DNA from: Endomychus coccineus
Lineage: Eukaryota; Arthropoda; Insecta; Coleoptera; Endomychidae
DNA length: 64,000 nucleotides
Direction: 5' to 3'
NCBI GenBank assembly: GCA_958510875.1
Contig: OY294070.1
Location: 41,034,012-41,098,011, forward strand
The position numbers and the translations under genes are program-made. The notes under the pieces were generated by a model, which worked only from the letters and a program-made list of their open reading frames with translations, had not been told where the DNA came from and searched no databases. Shown here in pieces: positions 45,490-56,177 of this stretch; the first letter of the stretch is position 1, and every line of letters begins with the position of its first letter.

Positions 45490-46127
45490 CATTTTAGATC
45501 ATTGCAGATGACAACATAGCTGCTAAAATATGCAATCAAGATTCTAAATATCATTGTGATTTTAGGGTCACCACTCAGTCAGTCTAAGCTTATGGATTAA
45601 TCAATTGCTCCAACGAAATTTTATACAGAACCTTTATTCTACGAATGTTAACATTCTCGCAGAATGTTCTAAGTTTCAAGATTGTAACTTATGTTAATGA
45701 TTTGGAGAATAATAATTTATATGAGTTACAATCTCTCATAAAAATTTCTACTGGTATTTAAGGGATTACATTTTTGAACGTAATTTAGTTGATGCCTCCC
45801 TTTCCGGGCGATACCACTGTGTTGGTGAAACAATTATTGTTAATATATTAAAATAAATATATTCAAAGAGGATTATGCTTCTCAAAAGCAGCAGGTTCTC
45901 TCATTGATGGTTAATCTATGATTTACTGTTGCTTTTTGTAGAGCTGTATTAATTTTGAAGTATTTCTAAAGATGCGATATGTCCGAAGTGGACCAAAATC
46001 AACGTTTTTATGCGCAGGTTCGAAGAAAATACCTGATTGTGAAAGGAGTATGGCTGCTATAAAACATCTTACTTACTTAATTTTCAGCTTTTCTACTTTT
46101 CGGTGGAATCCGGTGTAAAACATTTAA
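45490..46127. other. Unrecognised DNA
   Basis: No gene or repeat was recognised between the family C repeat and the next PLE terminal repeat. Confidence 0.4.
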
Positions 46128-46370
46128 AGGAAACTATAAAAGAGTTCACATTGTGGATATAATATAACACTATTGATAGGAAATAATCATCCTTATTCAC
46201 AAAAAAAATTCTATTAAAGTACTGAGGACCTATCGGCTACCAAGTAGTTATCATCAGAGTGAACTAAATTATAAATCGAAATGTGCCTGTTTAAATACTA
46301 TTTCGGGATAATAGTAATGTAAGCAAAGGGTTACCCTCAGTTGGAGATTAATCAGATTTAATTAATTGCA
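46128..46370 (-). repeat. Penelope-like family A terminal repeat (inverted at the element's 5' side)
   Basis: A minus-sense copy of the family A 3' repeat, placed directly before the plus-strand PLE of 46390-49880. It includes AAAGAGTTCACATTGTGGAT, the empty version of the hAT target at 29201-29208, and a hammerhead (46218-46265). Confidence 0.75.
46218..46265 (-). ncRNA. Hammerhead motif with one core change (PLE family A)
   Basis: On the minus strand: AGUUCACU (stem I), CUGAUGA, stem II (U)AACUAC-UUG-GUAGCC with two weakened pairs, GAUA where GAAA is expected, GGUCCUC and AGUACU. Stem I pairs ACU-AGU and AGU-ACU with a UC bulge. The A-to-U change in the GAAA core predicts strongly reduced cleavage. 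It is the paralogue of 19322-19369. Confidence 0.5.
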
Positions 46371-48105
46371 GACCCGCTAGAAAAGTCAAATTAATCGACC
46401 ATAAATTTCAACAATTCTTACCAAAAACTATTAGAGAAGAAACTAAGAATTATTCACAATAAAACTGATATTAATTTCAATGAAACGGAAATGAGTTTGT
46501 TGAATAAAGGTTTAAATTTTGCAATTGATTATAAGAAATTACCTACGGAGGATTTAATTAATGATATTGAAAATCCGATTTGGTCTCTCAACTTTCAAGA
46601 TAAAGCTGTTATTCGTATCAAGTGCAACACAATTCTTGAACGTTCATATAAATCATATGAAAGTTCCTTCAATAACTTCAATAATATCTGTGAATCATTG
46701 AAAGAAAAAGACTGTTATTACTTGAAAGCAGATAAGGGAAATTCCCTGGTAATTATAGGCGAAGAGGATTATCACAATTCGGTGAATACCATGTTAAATG
46801 ATGGTCCCTATAAATTTATTACCAGGAATCCGTTATCAAAATGCGTTAAACAAGTCAATAATTCATAAAAATCGTGTACAACTCCGATAATTCAAAATAC
46901 AAACTAAGATTTTCAAATCCTGATCTGCCTAAATTGTATTGATTACCTAAGATTCATAACCCGGATAATTTCATGAGACCAATCATTTCAAAAATTAATT
47001 GTCCTATGCATAACATAGCAAAATGGTTAGTGAAGCATCTTTCGGCTACCATGAAATAGAAACTTCCAAGCCGCACCAAGATTGTCTGTGAAAAATTCTT
47101 TGGAACTTATTACAAAATTGGAAGATTTCATACTTGAACATGGTGATACTCTGGTTTCATTTGATGTCGTTTCACTATTTACAAATACTCAAATCCCTGA
47201 GTCGATAAACATTCTGAAGAAATGGCTTTGAAATATTAATATCCCCGATAGAAACTGTACAGAATACGCGATCCTTACATCTTTATGTATGGAGTAAAAT
47301 TATTTCACTTTTAACAACAATTACTATAAGCAAACAATAGGATGTGCAATGAGCAATCCACTCTCTCCTTTTTTGGCCAATATTTTTTCAAGCGAACTTG
47401 AAACCTCCTTAAAATCAAAATTGAATCAGTTTCCAAACGTTTGGTATAGATATGTTGACATTTTCGCGATTACAAGTAAAGATTTTGATTTACGTGGCTT
47501 TTTGACAACGCTTAATAGCCAATTTGATTCACTGAGATTCACTGCCGAAGTAGAAATAGATAATCAGCATCCTTCCCTTGATATTAACATTATAAAAGAG
47601 TCACTTGGATTTCGACATATACATAAAACCCACTCAAACAAATAGGCATATCCCGCTGGATTCAGCTACATCATTTAGATATAAAATATCTCCGTTTAAT
47701 AGTCTCTTTGAGTCAGTAAAATTATAACAACGAAGTTGAGAAACTTCAGCCAATTGCGTTGGATAATGGTTACCACAAATCTGATCAATAATTTAATTTC
47801 TAAACAAAAAAGGAAATTGGAACGATGCAACTAACCAAATTAGAGCTATTACCTTTAAATACTTCAATAAAATTTGAAAGTTTCACTTATCACTATTCAG
47901 TAATTAATAAATTCCATAGTTTGTTTTCTATAAAACACCGTTTAGCCACACCTTTGTCTTCTAGTTTGAGTCATGTTCAAAATCCTATGTGGGTCAAACT
48001 AGAAGAAACGTTTTGCCCATATAGAGAAAAATAATGGTGAAAAATCAGCGGTAGCCGTACATATTTTTAGTACAGGTCACATCATGTCTCAAGAAAGCTT
48101 ATCAC

Positions 48106-49634
48106 TAAAGTGAGGCATTTTCATATTTGGCATATTTTTCATATTACATGAAATTTTTCGAATTTTTCACATTTTTAACTATTTTTTAATTTTTAGCATA
48201 TCTCTAACAATTTTTCAAAAATATCCTTCCTATACAATTTAACCAAAACTTTTTATTATTCTTGCGAGTAAAGTAAATTTAAAAGCTCTCAATTTGTATT
48301 GCTTGACTGGTTTTGCATGTAGCAGGTATAATTTTAAGAAAATGACAATTACTGGTAAATCCCAATAATATTGTTGATGTTTAAAATATTCACTTAATTC
48401 GGAAGTAGGTACTAAGAATTAATTACCCGAAACCGTTGGGGTTCATTTATTTGTCGCCAAACTAAGGGAACGTGGAGGGGCCTAATTATTAAAAGTTTTC
48501 TTTAAAGTTGTGTCGACAATTTTAGAGTTAATTTAAATTTAGATTTTGAAGTGTGCCAGTGACTTAACCTAACCTAACCTAGCGAAAAGTTTATACTTCT
48601 CCTATCAGATGCAGCACCTTATAAGGTCAAGACAGGCCAAAACTTAAAAATTTTGTATCCGCAATTAATTCATACTACTTTTTTGGCCCATGCATTAAAT
48701 AAGGTGGCAGAAGAAGTTAGAAAAAACTTTCCCCTTGTAAATGATTTGATGTTTTGCGTAAAAAAATATTTTTAAAAGCTCCACTTAGAATTCAATTATA
48801 TAGAGAGTATTTACCTAATCTTCCTCTTCCACCTCAACCCGTTTTAACACGTTGGGGAACGTGGTTAGAGGCTGCTTCTTTTTATGCCGAAAACTTTACG
48901 CAAATAAAAACTACAAGAATTTGAAGATGATTCCTCTCAGCCTCTCTTACAAGCCAAAAAATTGCTGACCAATCACATTTTATTTTAACAAGTTTCATGT
49001 ATAAAAACCAATTATAATTTCATTTCAAACACTATTATCCAATTAAAGTCATCCAAATTATCTTTGATAGAGGCGGTAAATTTAATAAAAGAATTTGTGC
49101 AAAAATGCAAAAATGTTCCGGGACATATTGGAAACCAAATATATAAAAAATTAAAAGCATTAATTGATAAGAACCATGGCTACAAATTCATTTTACAAGC
49201 AGCCAATGCTTTAATTGGAGATTTTGATGAAACAGTTAAGTACATTGGAACCAAAAATTTTGTCACATTTAAAAAACGCCCCTATTACGTCTGTTGACGT
49301 AGAGAGAAGGTTTTCTGCATTTAAACATGTGTATATCGATAGCAGGCGAAACTTTTTGTTAGAGAATTTTGAGAAATACTTAATTGTTTATTGTTTTAAT
49401 AATTACGTTAATCATGTAAAAATTGTTTTGGTAGATATATTTTTAAATAACAAAATATTGAACTATGTTTTGTTTTATTTCAAACTACTCCATTAGAAAG
49501 CAATTGATTGTGAAAATTAAAATATTAACTTTTAAATAATTTCATATTTAAATTTTTTTTCATATTTCAGCTAAATTTCTTTCATATATATGATCATATT
49601 TCCTACTTTTTATCTTCATATTTGCCTCACTTTA
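48106..49634 (+). mobile_element. hAT transposon, 1529 bp, with exact 8-bp target duplication
   Basis: CTTATCAC precedes (48098-48105) and follows (49635-49642). The ends are TAAAGTGAGGCAT and, from the right, TAAAGTGAGGCAA. Removing the element restores the PLE reading seen at 34025-34040 (AAGTTTATCATTTTTGAAAC). It carries a broken transposase. It is unrelated in sequence to the hAT copies at 29209 and 53676. Confidence 0.93.
48590..49490 (+). pseudogene. hAT transposase relic (second hAT group)
   Basis: Plus-strand fragments in order: [20 protein letters not shown] (about 48592-48650), [20 protein letters not shown] (about 48669-48730), PVLTRWGTWLEAASFYAENF (about 48839-48898), then SLIEAVNLIKEFVQKCKN (49064), and LKNAPITSVDVERRFSAFKH (about 49269-49330) with the C-terminal hAT dimerisation domain to about 49410. 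SDAAPYKVK keeps the second-Asp motif of the RNase H fold. The frames are shifted at least three times, and the N-terminal zinc-finger part is missing. Confidence 0.8.
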
Positions 49635-49889
49635 CTTATCACTTTTGAAACACAGTACAGACAAATATTTAGGTAATTTAGAAAGGATGGAAATGTATAA
49701 ACGAAAAAGTCAGTTATTAACCTGATTTATCTCCAGCTGAGGGTAACCCATTGTTTACATTATTATCCCCAAATAGTATATAAACAAGCACTTTGTACTT
49801 TGTAGCAGAAAGGTCTTCGGTACTTTAATAGTATTTTCAGTAGATGAGGGTGATTATTTTTTATCAATAGTATTTAAAGGAAAAATTTG

Positions 49890-50700
49890 GTGACTTCCAG
49901 TTAAATCAGAAATAGGTACTGACATACCGTACAACATATAACCAAGACTGATAATTTCAAAAGGGCTGATATTCTTAAATATGTTTCATCTAAGATCTAA
50001 TACCTATGTACTTCGAATGTCATATATATTTCCTAATTATTTAACACTAATTCTTAGTTTCAAGTAGTACTACTCGTAGTTAAATCCTTGTAAATCACAA
50101 TAATCAAAATTTCACAACTGTATTTCGTAGTTCTCTCTACTTTGTATGGTACACCGTTTATATGTTACTCAATTTACTTGGTTCATACTTAATAATAATT
50201 ACGAATTGGATACATTTTTGTCAGTTGATTATACTGACATGCTAAACTCAATTCCAAAGAAGGGAACCCGCTGAGAATTTAAACTATGCAAGTTCCGCCG
50301 AACAAGTCGCTAACCTGGTTTCACTATCGCCATTAAAAACAGCATGTTTATCTTCATATAGAAACGGTGCCACATTTTAGCACCTCTAACCTCATTGCTT
50401 GCATGGATGCTGGAATATCAGCTGTTTTAGGACTACATGATGTACAAAGTACAACCACTCAGGGGTGTATTTATAGCATTTCAATGGGGTTGGTAGTGAT
50501 TCTCAGAATATTCTTAGGAATGAGTGTTAAGATTAGCGCTATTACAATGTTTGCTGCATTCTATTTCAAGAAAGTTGGATTAGAAGATTAGAAACAAAGG
50601 TGTTACAATAAACCATTATTATTGGTTATTGTGCAAATACTTGCCAACAGAAGGGTGGCTGGCCTAGGTAGCAGATACTACATGCTAATTAACAGGTACA
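49890..50700. other. Unrecognised DNA
   Basis: The only open frame of any length, 50367-50591 plus (74 residues, partly hydrophobic), has no family similarity, and no splice context supports it. Confidence 0.4.
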
Positions 50701-50702
50701 TA

Positions 50703-50890
50703 TGAGGGCAAGAGGAAAAATTCCTGAAAAATAAAACAGATGGCGCCACAATGAAAAATTGCATATGACATTTGCGATGTACCATCTTTAACTATAACGT
50801 CTTAAAATTTTCAGACTGATCTGTTTTGACACTTATCGAAAGCAAGCAATCTTGAAGATTTTTGTAAACATGGAAATCTCTTTCTGTGTT
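50703..50890 (+). mobile_element. mariner 5' end (third copy)
   Basis: TGAGGGCAAGAGGAAAAATT after TA (50701-50702), then CAGATGGCGCCACAATG, GACATTTGCGATGT and AAGCAAGCAATCTTGAAGAT, all matching the untranslated leader of the mariner at 40882-41080. It stops where transposase would begin. Confidence 0.8.
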
Positions 50891-50944
50891 TATCTTGGTG
50901 GTTGGATGGTCACGTTGGTGGTTAGGTGGGCCCGTGCCCTTATG

Positions 50945-51812
50945 TCGTGTCCGAATGTTATTTATTTATTTATTTATTTAATCATACACTGATCAACAGG
51001 TATAAACCCAATCAAAGATCAGGACAATGCATAAGAAAATATATAAATTAACTATTATTATCTAAACTAAATCTAAATAAAGCTATACTCTAGTCCGAGA
51101 GGAGGCAAAATCAAAAAGAAAAAGGAAGAATAGACAAAAATATTCAACACAGCAACGAACAAAGAGAAAAAAAGAAAGAAAGAGCTGAAAAAGTATGAAT
51201 ATTGTTTCATCGCAGTAGGCGAGCAATTTGTTTTAGGCTAGAATTGAAAATATTATATTTAGTACGAGTGTCATTGGTGTTATAGGCATGGCACATGCAA
51301 AATAATGGAGATAATTTAAGTAAGTTAGTACGAGGAGTTTGGAGGTAGAAAGTATTTACAGACCGTGAGTTCAGCCGAGGAACTAGGAAATTGTCTCTTT
51401 CCAGCAGTCAATTAGGTTATATTAAGCAACTTGTACAGACTGGCCTGGAGTACATAATTATTTCTGCGAGAAAGGGATGACATATTGAATCTATCTAACA
51501 GGAAAGAATTAGGAATGCCCCTGATAGGATAAAAACCGTCTGTCCTGAAGGACAGGTACTTCAAAAAGCGTCGCTGAACAGATTCCAAGGCATCTCTATG
51601 AACGGCATAACCAGGGAACCAAATCACAGATGCGTACTCAAGCCGCGATCGCACAAATGTTATGAACAACAATTTGAGCGTGTCTATGTCTGAAAAATCA
51701 CGACAGCTTCGCTCAATAAACCCAAGTAGTCTGTTAGCAGCCTCCATCACAGACTCCAGATGAGAAATGAAGGAAAGTTTGGGATCGAAAATTACGCCGA
51801 GGTCTTTATAGG
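50945..51812 (-). pseudogene. Jockey-like LINE relic E (RT C-terminal part and 3' tail)
   Basis: From about 51810 downward on the minus strand it reads YKDLGVIFDPKLSFISHLES, MEAANRLLGFIERSC, FITFVRSRLEYASVIWFPGY and RFLKYLSFRTDG. The 112-residue frame (51750-51412) is the region after RT. The 3' UTR leads to a (TAAA)n-type tail, visible as TTATTTATTTATTTATTTAA at 50959-50978. The same clade as relics A and B (FVRSNLEYASIVWNPHY in B), but clearly a different subfamily. Confidence 0.85.
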
Positions 51813-52190
51813 TTACTGGTCATGTTGCCAAACTAGAAGGAACATTTTATATCGTGATATAGAACAATCTGCACATATAGAGAAGAATAATAGTGAAAAA
51901 TTAGCATTAGCCGAACAAATTTTAAATTCAGGTCACACAATTTCCCGAGAAAGTATCTCAGTTTTAACACACAGTATGGACGGACATATATCTAGGCGTA
52001 TTAACGAAAAAGCAAATTATTAAATTCAAATTTATCTCCAGCAGAGGGTAACCTTGTCTTGCATTATTAACCTCAATTAATATTTAAGCAGGTACATTTT
52101 GTTCAGTCTGATAATTTCTGCTTTGTAGCTGAAAGGTTATTAGTTTTTTTTAGTGGATAAGGGTGACTATTTCTTATTTGTGTTCGAAAA
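51813..52190 (+). pseudogene. Penelope-like family A GIY-YIG end and terminal repeat
   Basis: CCQTRRNILYRDIEQSAHIE then LALAEQILNSGHTISRES (about 51820-51960), the last part of the GIY-YIG nuclease, followed by the 3' terminal repeat. Within it (52103-52150) the ribozyme region is decayed: CUGAUAA replaces CUGAUGA, and GAAA is kept. The 5' border coincides with the 5' end of LINE relic E. Confidence 0.75.
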
Positions 52191-53169
52191 TCATGTTCAG
52201 ATTCAGGTACGTAGCTAATAGCTATACGGATAAATTAAAAATAACAAGTCGATCTTTCTCCAACCAATTCACATTCAAAACAAACCAATTAAAGGTAAAG
52301 TTTATCTTTAATTGATCTAGACTTTGAACAATAGAACAGTGAAGTAAGTAATTGGCCTTATTGCATAATACTATAATATAACCAGATTTTCGATAATTAG
52401 CAAACAACATTTTAATTATTAGAAAGAGCAATTTATTATACAGCGTGATCAGTTAAGGGCGGCTTTCGGTCATATCTGAGAAACTACTGGGAATAGAAAT
52501 GTGGGAAAAAAATTCATGATTAAAGTGGTCATGAGAAAATCCTGGAAATATTTTTATGTTCCGCATTTTGCCGCAAGAGGGCGCAATTGAAAATTAAATA
52601 TTAGAATTCCAAATTTCTCCGGGAATTGTCAAATTAATGTATATCTTTGTTAACATCATTAGAAAGGTTAGACAATTTTGCATCATTTTGGTCCGGAGCC
52701 CATTGGTGTACCGACCCTGATAAGAGTGGGGGAAGCTATTGAAAGTGTTATGATATAAGTCGACGTAGCAAACGCAAACGTAGTAAACTTGAGCTTGTAT
52801 GGAAGAGAAGGTACGTACTTTCAATTGTCGAATTTATTGGTACACAATAGTTTCTAATAAAATTGCTAGAGGGCGTAATTTGTGATGATAACAGTTTTTT
52901 GATTTTATCCCAAACATTTAAATCGTAATGTATAAGTATGACATCATAATTGGAAATGAGATTAAATTTGCAAAAAAAATCTGAAAACCCCAGATCGATA
53001 TCATTTTTCGTTTCAAAGTTATAGTAAAGATGTACGTTCGTGACACATGAAGCTATTACCTCTAATTCAATTTTATCAGAAGGACTATGGGGAAATTGTT
53101 TTCGATATTTCATTTTTCATACGATATAGGCAAATATCTACACTATTAACGCACTAGCGGATTCTTCAT

Positions 53170-53690
53170 TGCGTTAGTAACGCATTTCTGAAATTGGAGT
53201 CTGTTGAATTAGCCATACTCCATTATTGCACAAGAATCCATGAATTAAATCAAAGGAACTTGTCAAGTAAGCTCTTGTGTTTGTTCTGTTGACAGATAAG
53301 TCACAAAAGGAGCTTCATCGGTCCACAGAATTTGTGATAAAGTTTGTTCATTTTGGACCTCCATATTTTTGAGCCAATTACAAAAATTTAAACCGCTATC
53401 GAAATTTCCAGCAGTTAGGACTTGATGAAGTTCAATATGGTAGGGATGCACTCGAAGGCATTTAAAATATTTGCCTCAACTCTTACCCTTAGATTTCTTT
53501 GCAAAATTGGAAGTGGTTGAACGTAACCGTGCTGCTGGAGACGTCGAGATAGACGCAGAAAAAATCATTTGGAATGCTGCCTTCTATCAGGATACTGTAG
53601 CGCATATTGACGGGATGCTAATGTTGCATTTTCAAAGCACGGAAAAATAGTGCGAATATATCGTAAGCAGTTGGGCAGTGGTGGCTCGTA
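53170..53690 (-). pseudogene. Transposase N-terminal half with first catalytic block
   Basis: Minus strand, from about 53640 downward: SRQYALQYPDRRQHSK, LSRRLQQHGYVQP and RVRVEANILNAFE (HTH part), then HPYHIELHQVLTAGNFDSGL, NFCNWLKNMEVQNEQTLS and QILWTDEAPFVTYLS (first catalytic Asp, about 53330-53300). This matches the insect Tc1/mariner-like type with the usual ILWTDEA.F box. The reading ends within the inverted arm, so the second and third acids are absent. The hAT at 53676 cuts the start. Confidence 0.75.
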
Positions 53691-55350
53691 AACTTTTTAA
53701 GAGAGGAGGCTGGACATAAAACGTTTTTGTAAAAATATGCCTACTCTAGTCAGCCAATTAATTTAACCTTGCACAGCGACCGTACCAGCTACTTCAGTGA
53801 CAAAATTAATTGTTGCCAAGCAAGAACCAACGTGGAGGTGTAGAGTTTCTCTTGGCAAAAAATGTTTTGTTCTTTTTTTTTTTTTGGATTTTTGATATTT
53901 TTTCTTTTTTTTTTTAATTTTTCATATTTTGTTTTTTTTTATTATTTTTATTAACTTTTTTTTATATATTAACGGAATTCTGCGGTCTTTAGTTTGCGAA
54001 AAATGATCAATAATATTATCATAAAATGTATCATTTTGTTTTAAGTATTTTACTAAATCTTTTTCAATAGATATCAAACTAACATTGTATAAACGATTTT
54101 GGCCCATTGTATTTCTCATGTAAGTTTTAATTCGTTTGAGAGTAGAAAATGATCTCTCCACCGATGCCGACGTGACAGGAATGGTGACAAAGTAGTTTAT
54201 AAAACTGAGGTAAAACTTGTTGCAAATCATTGTCTATTATATATTTTATCATATCGGCGTGAATGTCGTACTGGCCTAAAATATCTTTATCCGAGTATAC
54301 AACGCATAATTCATTGTGCAGTGTGCTATTTGATCAAAAAATTTATATTTTAGAACTAAGTTATCTAAAAGTGTATTGGGAAACTCTTTTGAAAAACATT
54401 CGAAAAATCTTCTATTCGTCAAGTCGAAAAACTTCAATGCATGTAAATCGGAAAATCAAATCTCAATTTGACCTTTAATACTATCTAAAATTTCATAAGA
54501 AAAGTTGTTTATAATGTAGTTTCTTGTCTACCAAATTATATGTTTTCCTCCTTTAACAATATTCTGTTTACCGGTTAATTTAAACTTAATACTCGATGTA
54601 ATATGTTCCTGCGAATTTTCATGTCTGTCTATACCACGAGCTAAATTTTTCAAATCATCATAACCCGAGTGCCCCCAACATGAAGTTGTATCAGATGTAA
54701 ATAGCAAGCAATACCAGCAATATAATTTATTGTGTACCTCAGATCCCGTTAACCATAAATAAGTATTTTTTATAATTATCAGTATCAAATGATCGATTTT
54801 AAAAATACCTGTCATCACTAATCCTTTCAAATCCGGTAAAGGTCGTTTATTTCTAAAAACACTTTTCTGTCATATGCCAATCCACTAAATGGATTTTCTA
54901 AGATCTCAGCAACTAAATCACTACCCATTTTAACGTTTAATAACCAAAGAAGTTTTTGTTAATAACTCACCTAACAGATAAATTATAACTTAACCTTACA
55001 TCGCGTGGCGAAACAAAAACAATTACTGACGGAGCACGTGTCGCTGTCGCAGCAAGTATCGTATTTCATACGACCGACCGAGTTCGTACGAGAAGCTAGC
55101 CTACATAGAGTGTTGCCATACTCGCTGTTTTACCCTATTTGGCAATTGAACTGGTTGGAAAAACGGCAACTGTGTTGACCACACGTATTTAGCGTTTGAG
55201 ATATATAGAGAATCTAGCCTCTGGCCACTGTTGCCAGATTAAAAATAACTACTGAGAACGGGGAATTAATTGTAAAATTTAAAGAATTATCAAAGAAACA
55301 GGAAATAAAATGGAGAATGATCATTAAGATAAATTGGTGAGGAGGCTGAG
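53676..55350 (-). mobile_element. hAT transposon copy, internally deleted, right end lost
   Basis: The left end is CAGTGGTGGCTCGTAAAC, matching the hAT at 29209. The right end stops at GAGGAGGCTGAG, about 35 bp short of the expected GCCACTG terminus, and no target duplication remains. The same transposase group is encoded on the minus strand: an N-terminal TTF-type zinc finger (54830-54528) and a C-terminal dimerisation domain (54230-53922). The catalytic middle is deleted between about 54240 and 54530. Confidence 0.8.
53922..54830 (-). pseudogene. hAT transposase remnant: TTF finger plus dimerisation domain
   Basis: 54830-54528 reads YLWLTGSEVHNKLYCWYCLL, then CWGHSGYDDLKNLARGIDRH and ENSQEHITS, the TTF-type zinc finger with Cys-Cys and His-His ligands. 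54230-53922 reads TIPVTSASVERSFSTLKRIK, then MGQNRLYNVSLISIEKD, the hAT C-terminal dimerisation domain. Compared with 29412-30475 the two copies complement each other: this one keeps the finger, that one keeps the TRW region. Confidence 0.8.
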
Positions 55351-56177
55351 ACAAGTTGACAAGTTCTTTTGATTCAATTCATGGCCTCCAGTGCAATAAT
55401 GACTCCAATTTCACAAGTGCCTTACAATCCCAACGAAGAATCCACTCGAGAGTTGGAATTGTGAATATTTGCCTATATCATGTGGAAAATTCAATAGCTA
55501 AAAGAATTTTCCCCTAATCCCTCTGATAAAATTAATTTAGAGGTAATAAGGTTTATGTGTCACGAACGTACATTTTTACTATAACTTTGAAACTAAAGTA
55601 GATATCGTTGTGCGGTTTTCAGGTTTTTGTTTCAAATTTAATGTGATTTCCGATTATCTTGTCATAGTTATACCGTATTATTCAAGTTTTTGGGATAAAA
55701 TCAAAAAAACCGTTATCATTACAAATTACGCCCTCTAGCAATTTCATTAGAAACTATGGTGAACCAATATATACGAAAATTGAAAGTACATACCTTCTCT
55801 TCCATACAAGCTTAAGTTTACTAAAATCGAATAAGTCGTTTAGAAAGTACATCGATTTAAATGATAACACTTTCAATAGCTACCCCTACTCTTATCAGGG
55901 TCGGTACGCCAATGGGCTCCGGACCAAAATGATGTAAAATTGTCTAACCTTTGTGATGATGTTAATAAAAATATATCTTAATGCGAGAGTTTCCGGAGAA
56001 ATTTGGAATTTTAATATTTAATTTTAAACTGCGCTCCCTTGCGGCAAAATGCGGAACATCAAAAAGATTTCCGGGATTTTCTCATGGCCACTTTAATGTT
56101 GATTTTTTTTCCCACATTTCTATTCTCAGTAGTTTCTGAGATATGGTCGAGAGTAGCCCTTAACTGACCAGGCTGTA

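Larger units (their letters stand above)
46390..49880 (+). pseudogene. Penelope-like family A, longest copy, split by a hAT element
   Basis: The N-terminal region is at 46390-46868 (SLLNKGLNFAIDYKKLPTED; KADKGNSLVIIGEEDYHNSV), which the copy at 17388 lacks. RT continues in broken frames: [17 protein letters not shown] (about 46985), VSFDVVSLFTNTQIPES (about 47155-47205), NPLSPFLANIFSSELETS and [20 protein letters not shown] (about 47440-47497). The D-codon deletion in the polymerase box is identical to that at 17930. GIY-YIG remains (CYVGQ-type, degraded) lie near 47985-48090. The hAT 48106-49634 separates the last part, 49643-49880, which ends with the 3' terminal repeat. Confidence 0.85.
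52441..56175. mobile_element. Long-TIR Tc1/mariner-like element with a nested hAT
   Basis: Inverted arms of more than 800 bp (52441-53272 and 55352-56175) are flanked by TA (52439-52440 and 56176-56177). Ends: CAGCGTGATCAGTTAAGGGC and, from the right, CAGCCTGGTCAGTTAAGGGC. The arms share GGTCCGGAGCCCATTGG, CCGACCCTGATAAGAGT, AATTACGCCCTCTAGCAATT and GTGACACATGAAG-type blocks. The short unique centre carries an N-terminal transposase relic (53263-53690) and a hAT insertion (53676-55350). Confidence 0.85.

Noticed and set aside
48565..48583. CCTAACCTAACCTAACCT, a short run of the insect telomere repeat
   Set aside because: Only about three and a half units, within a hAT element; too short to be telomeric or a telomere-targeted insertion.
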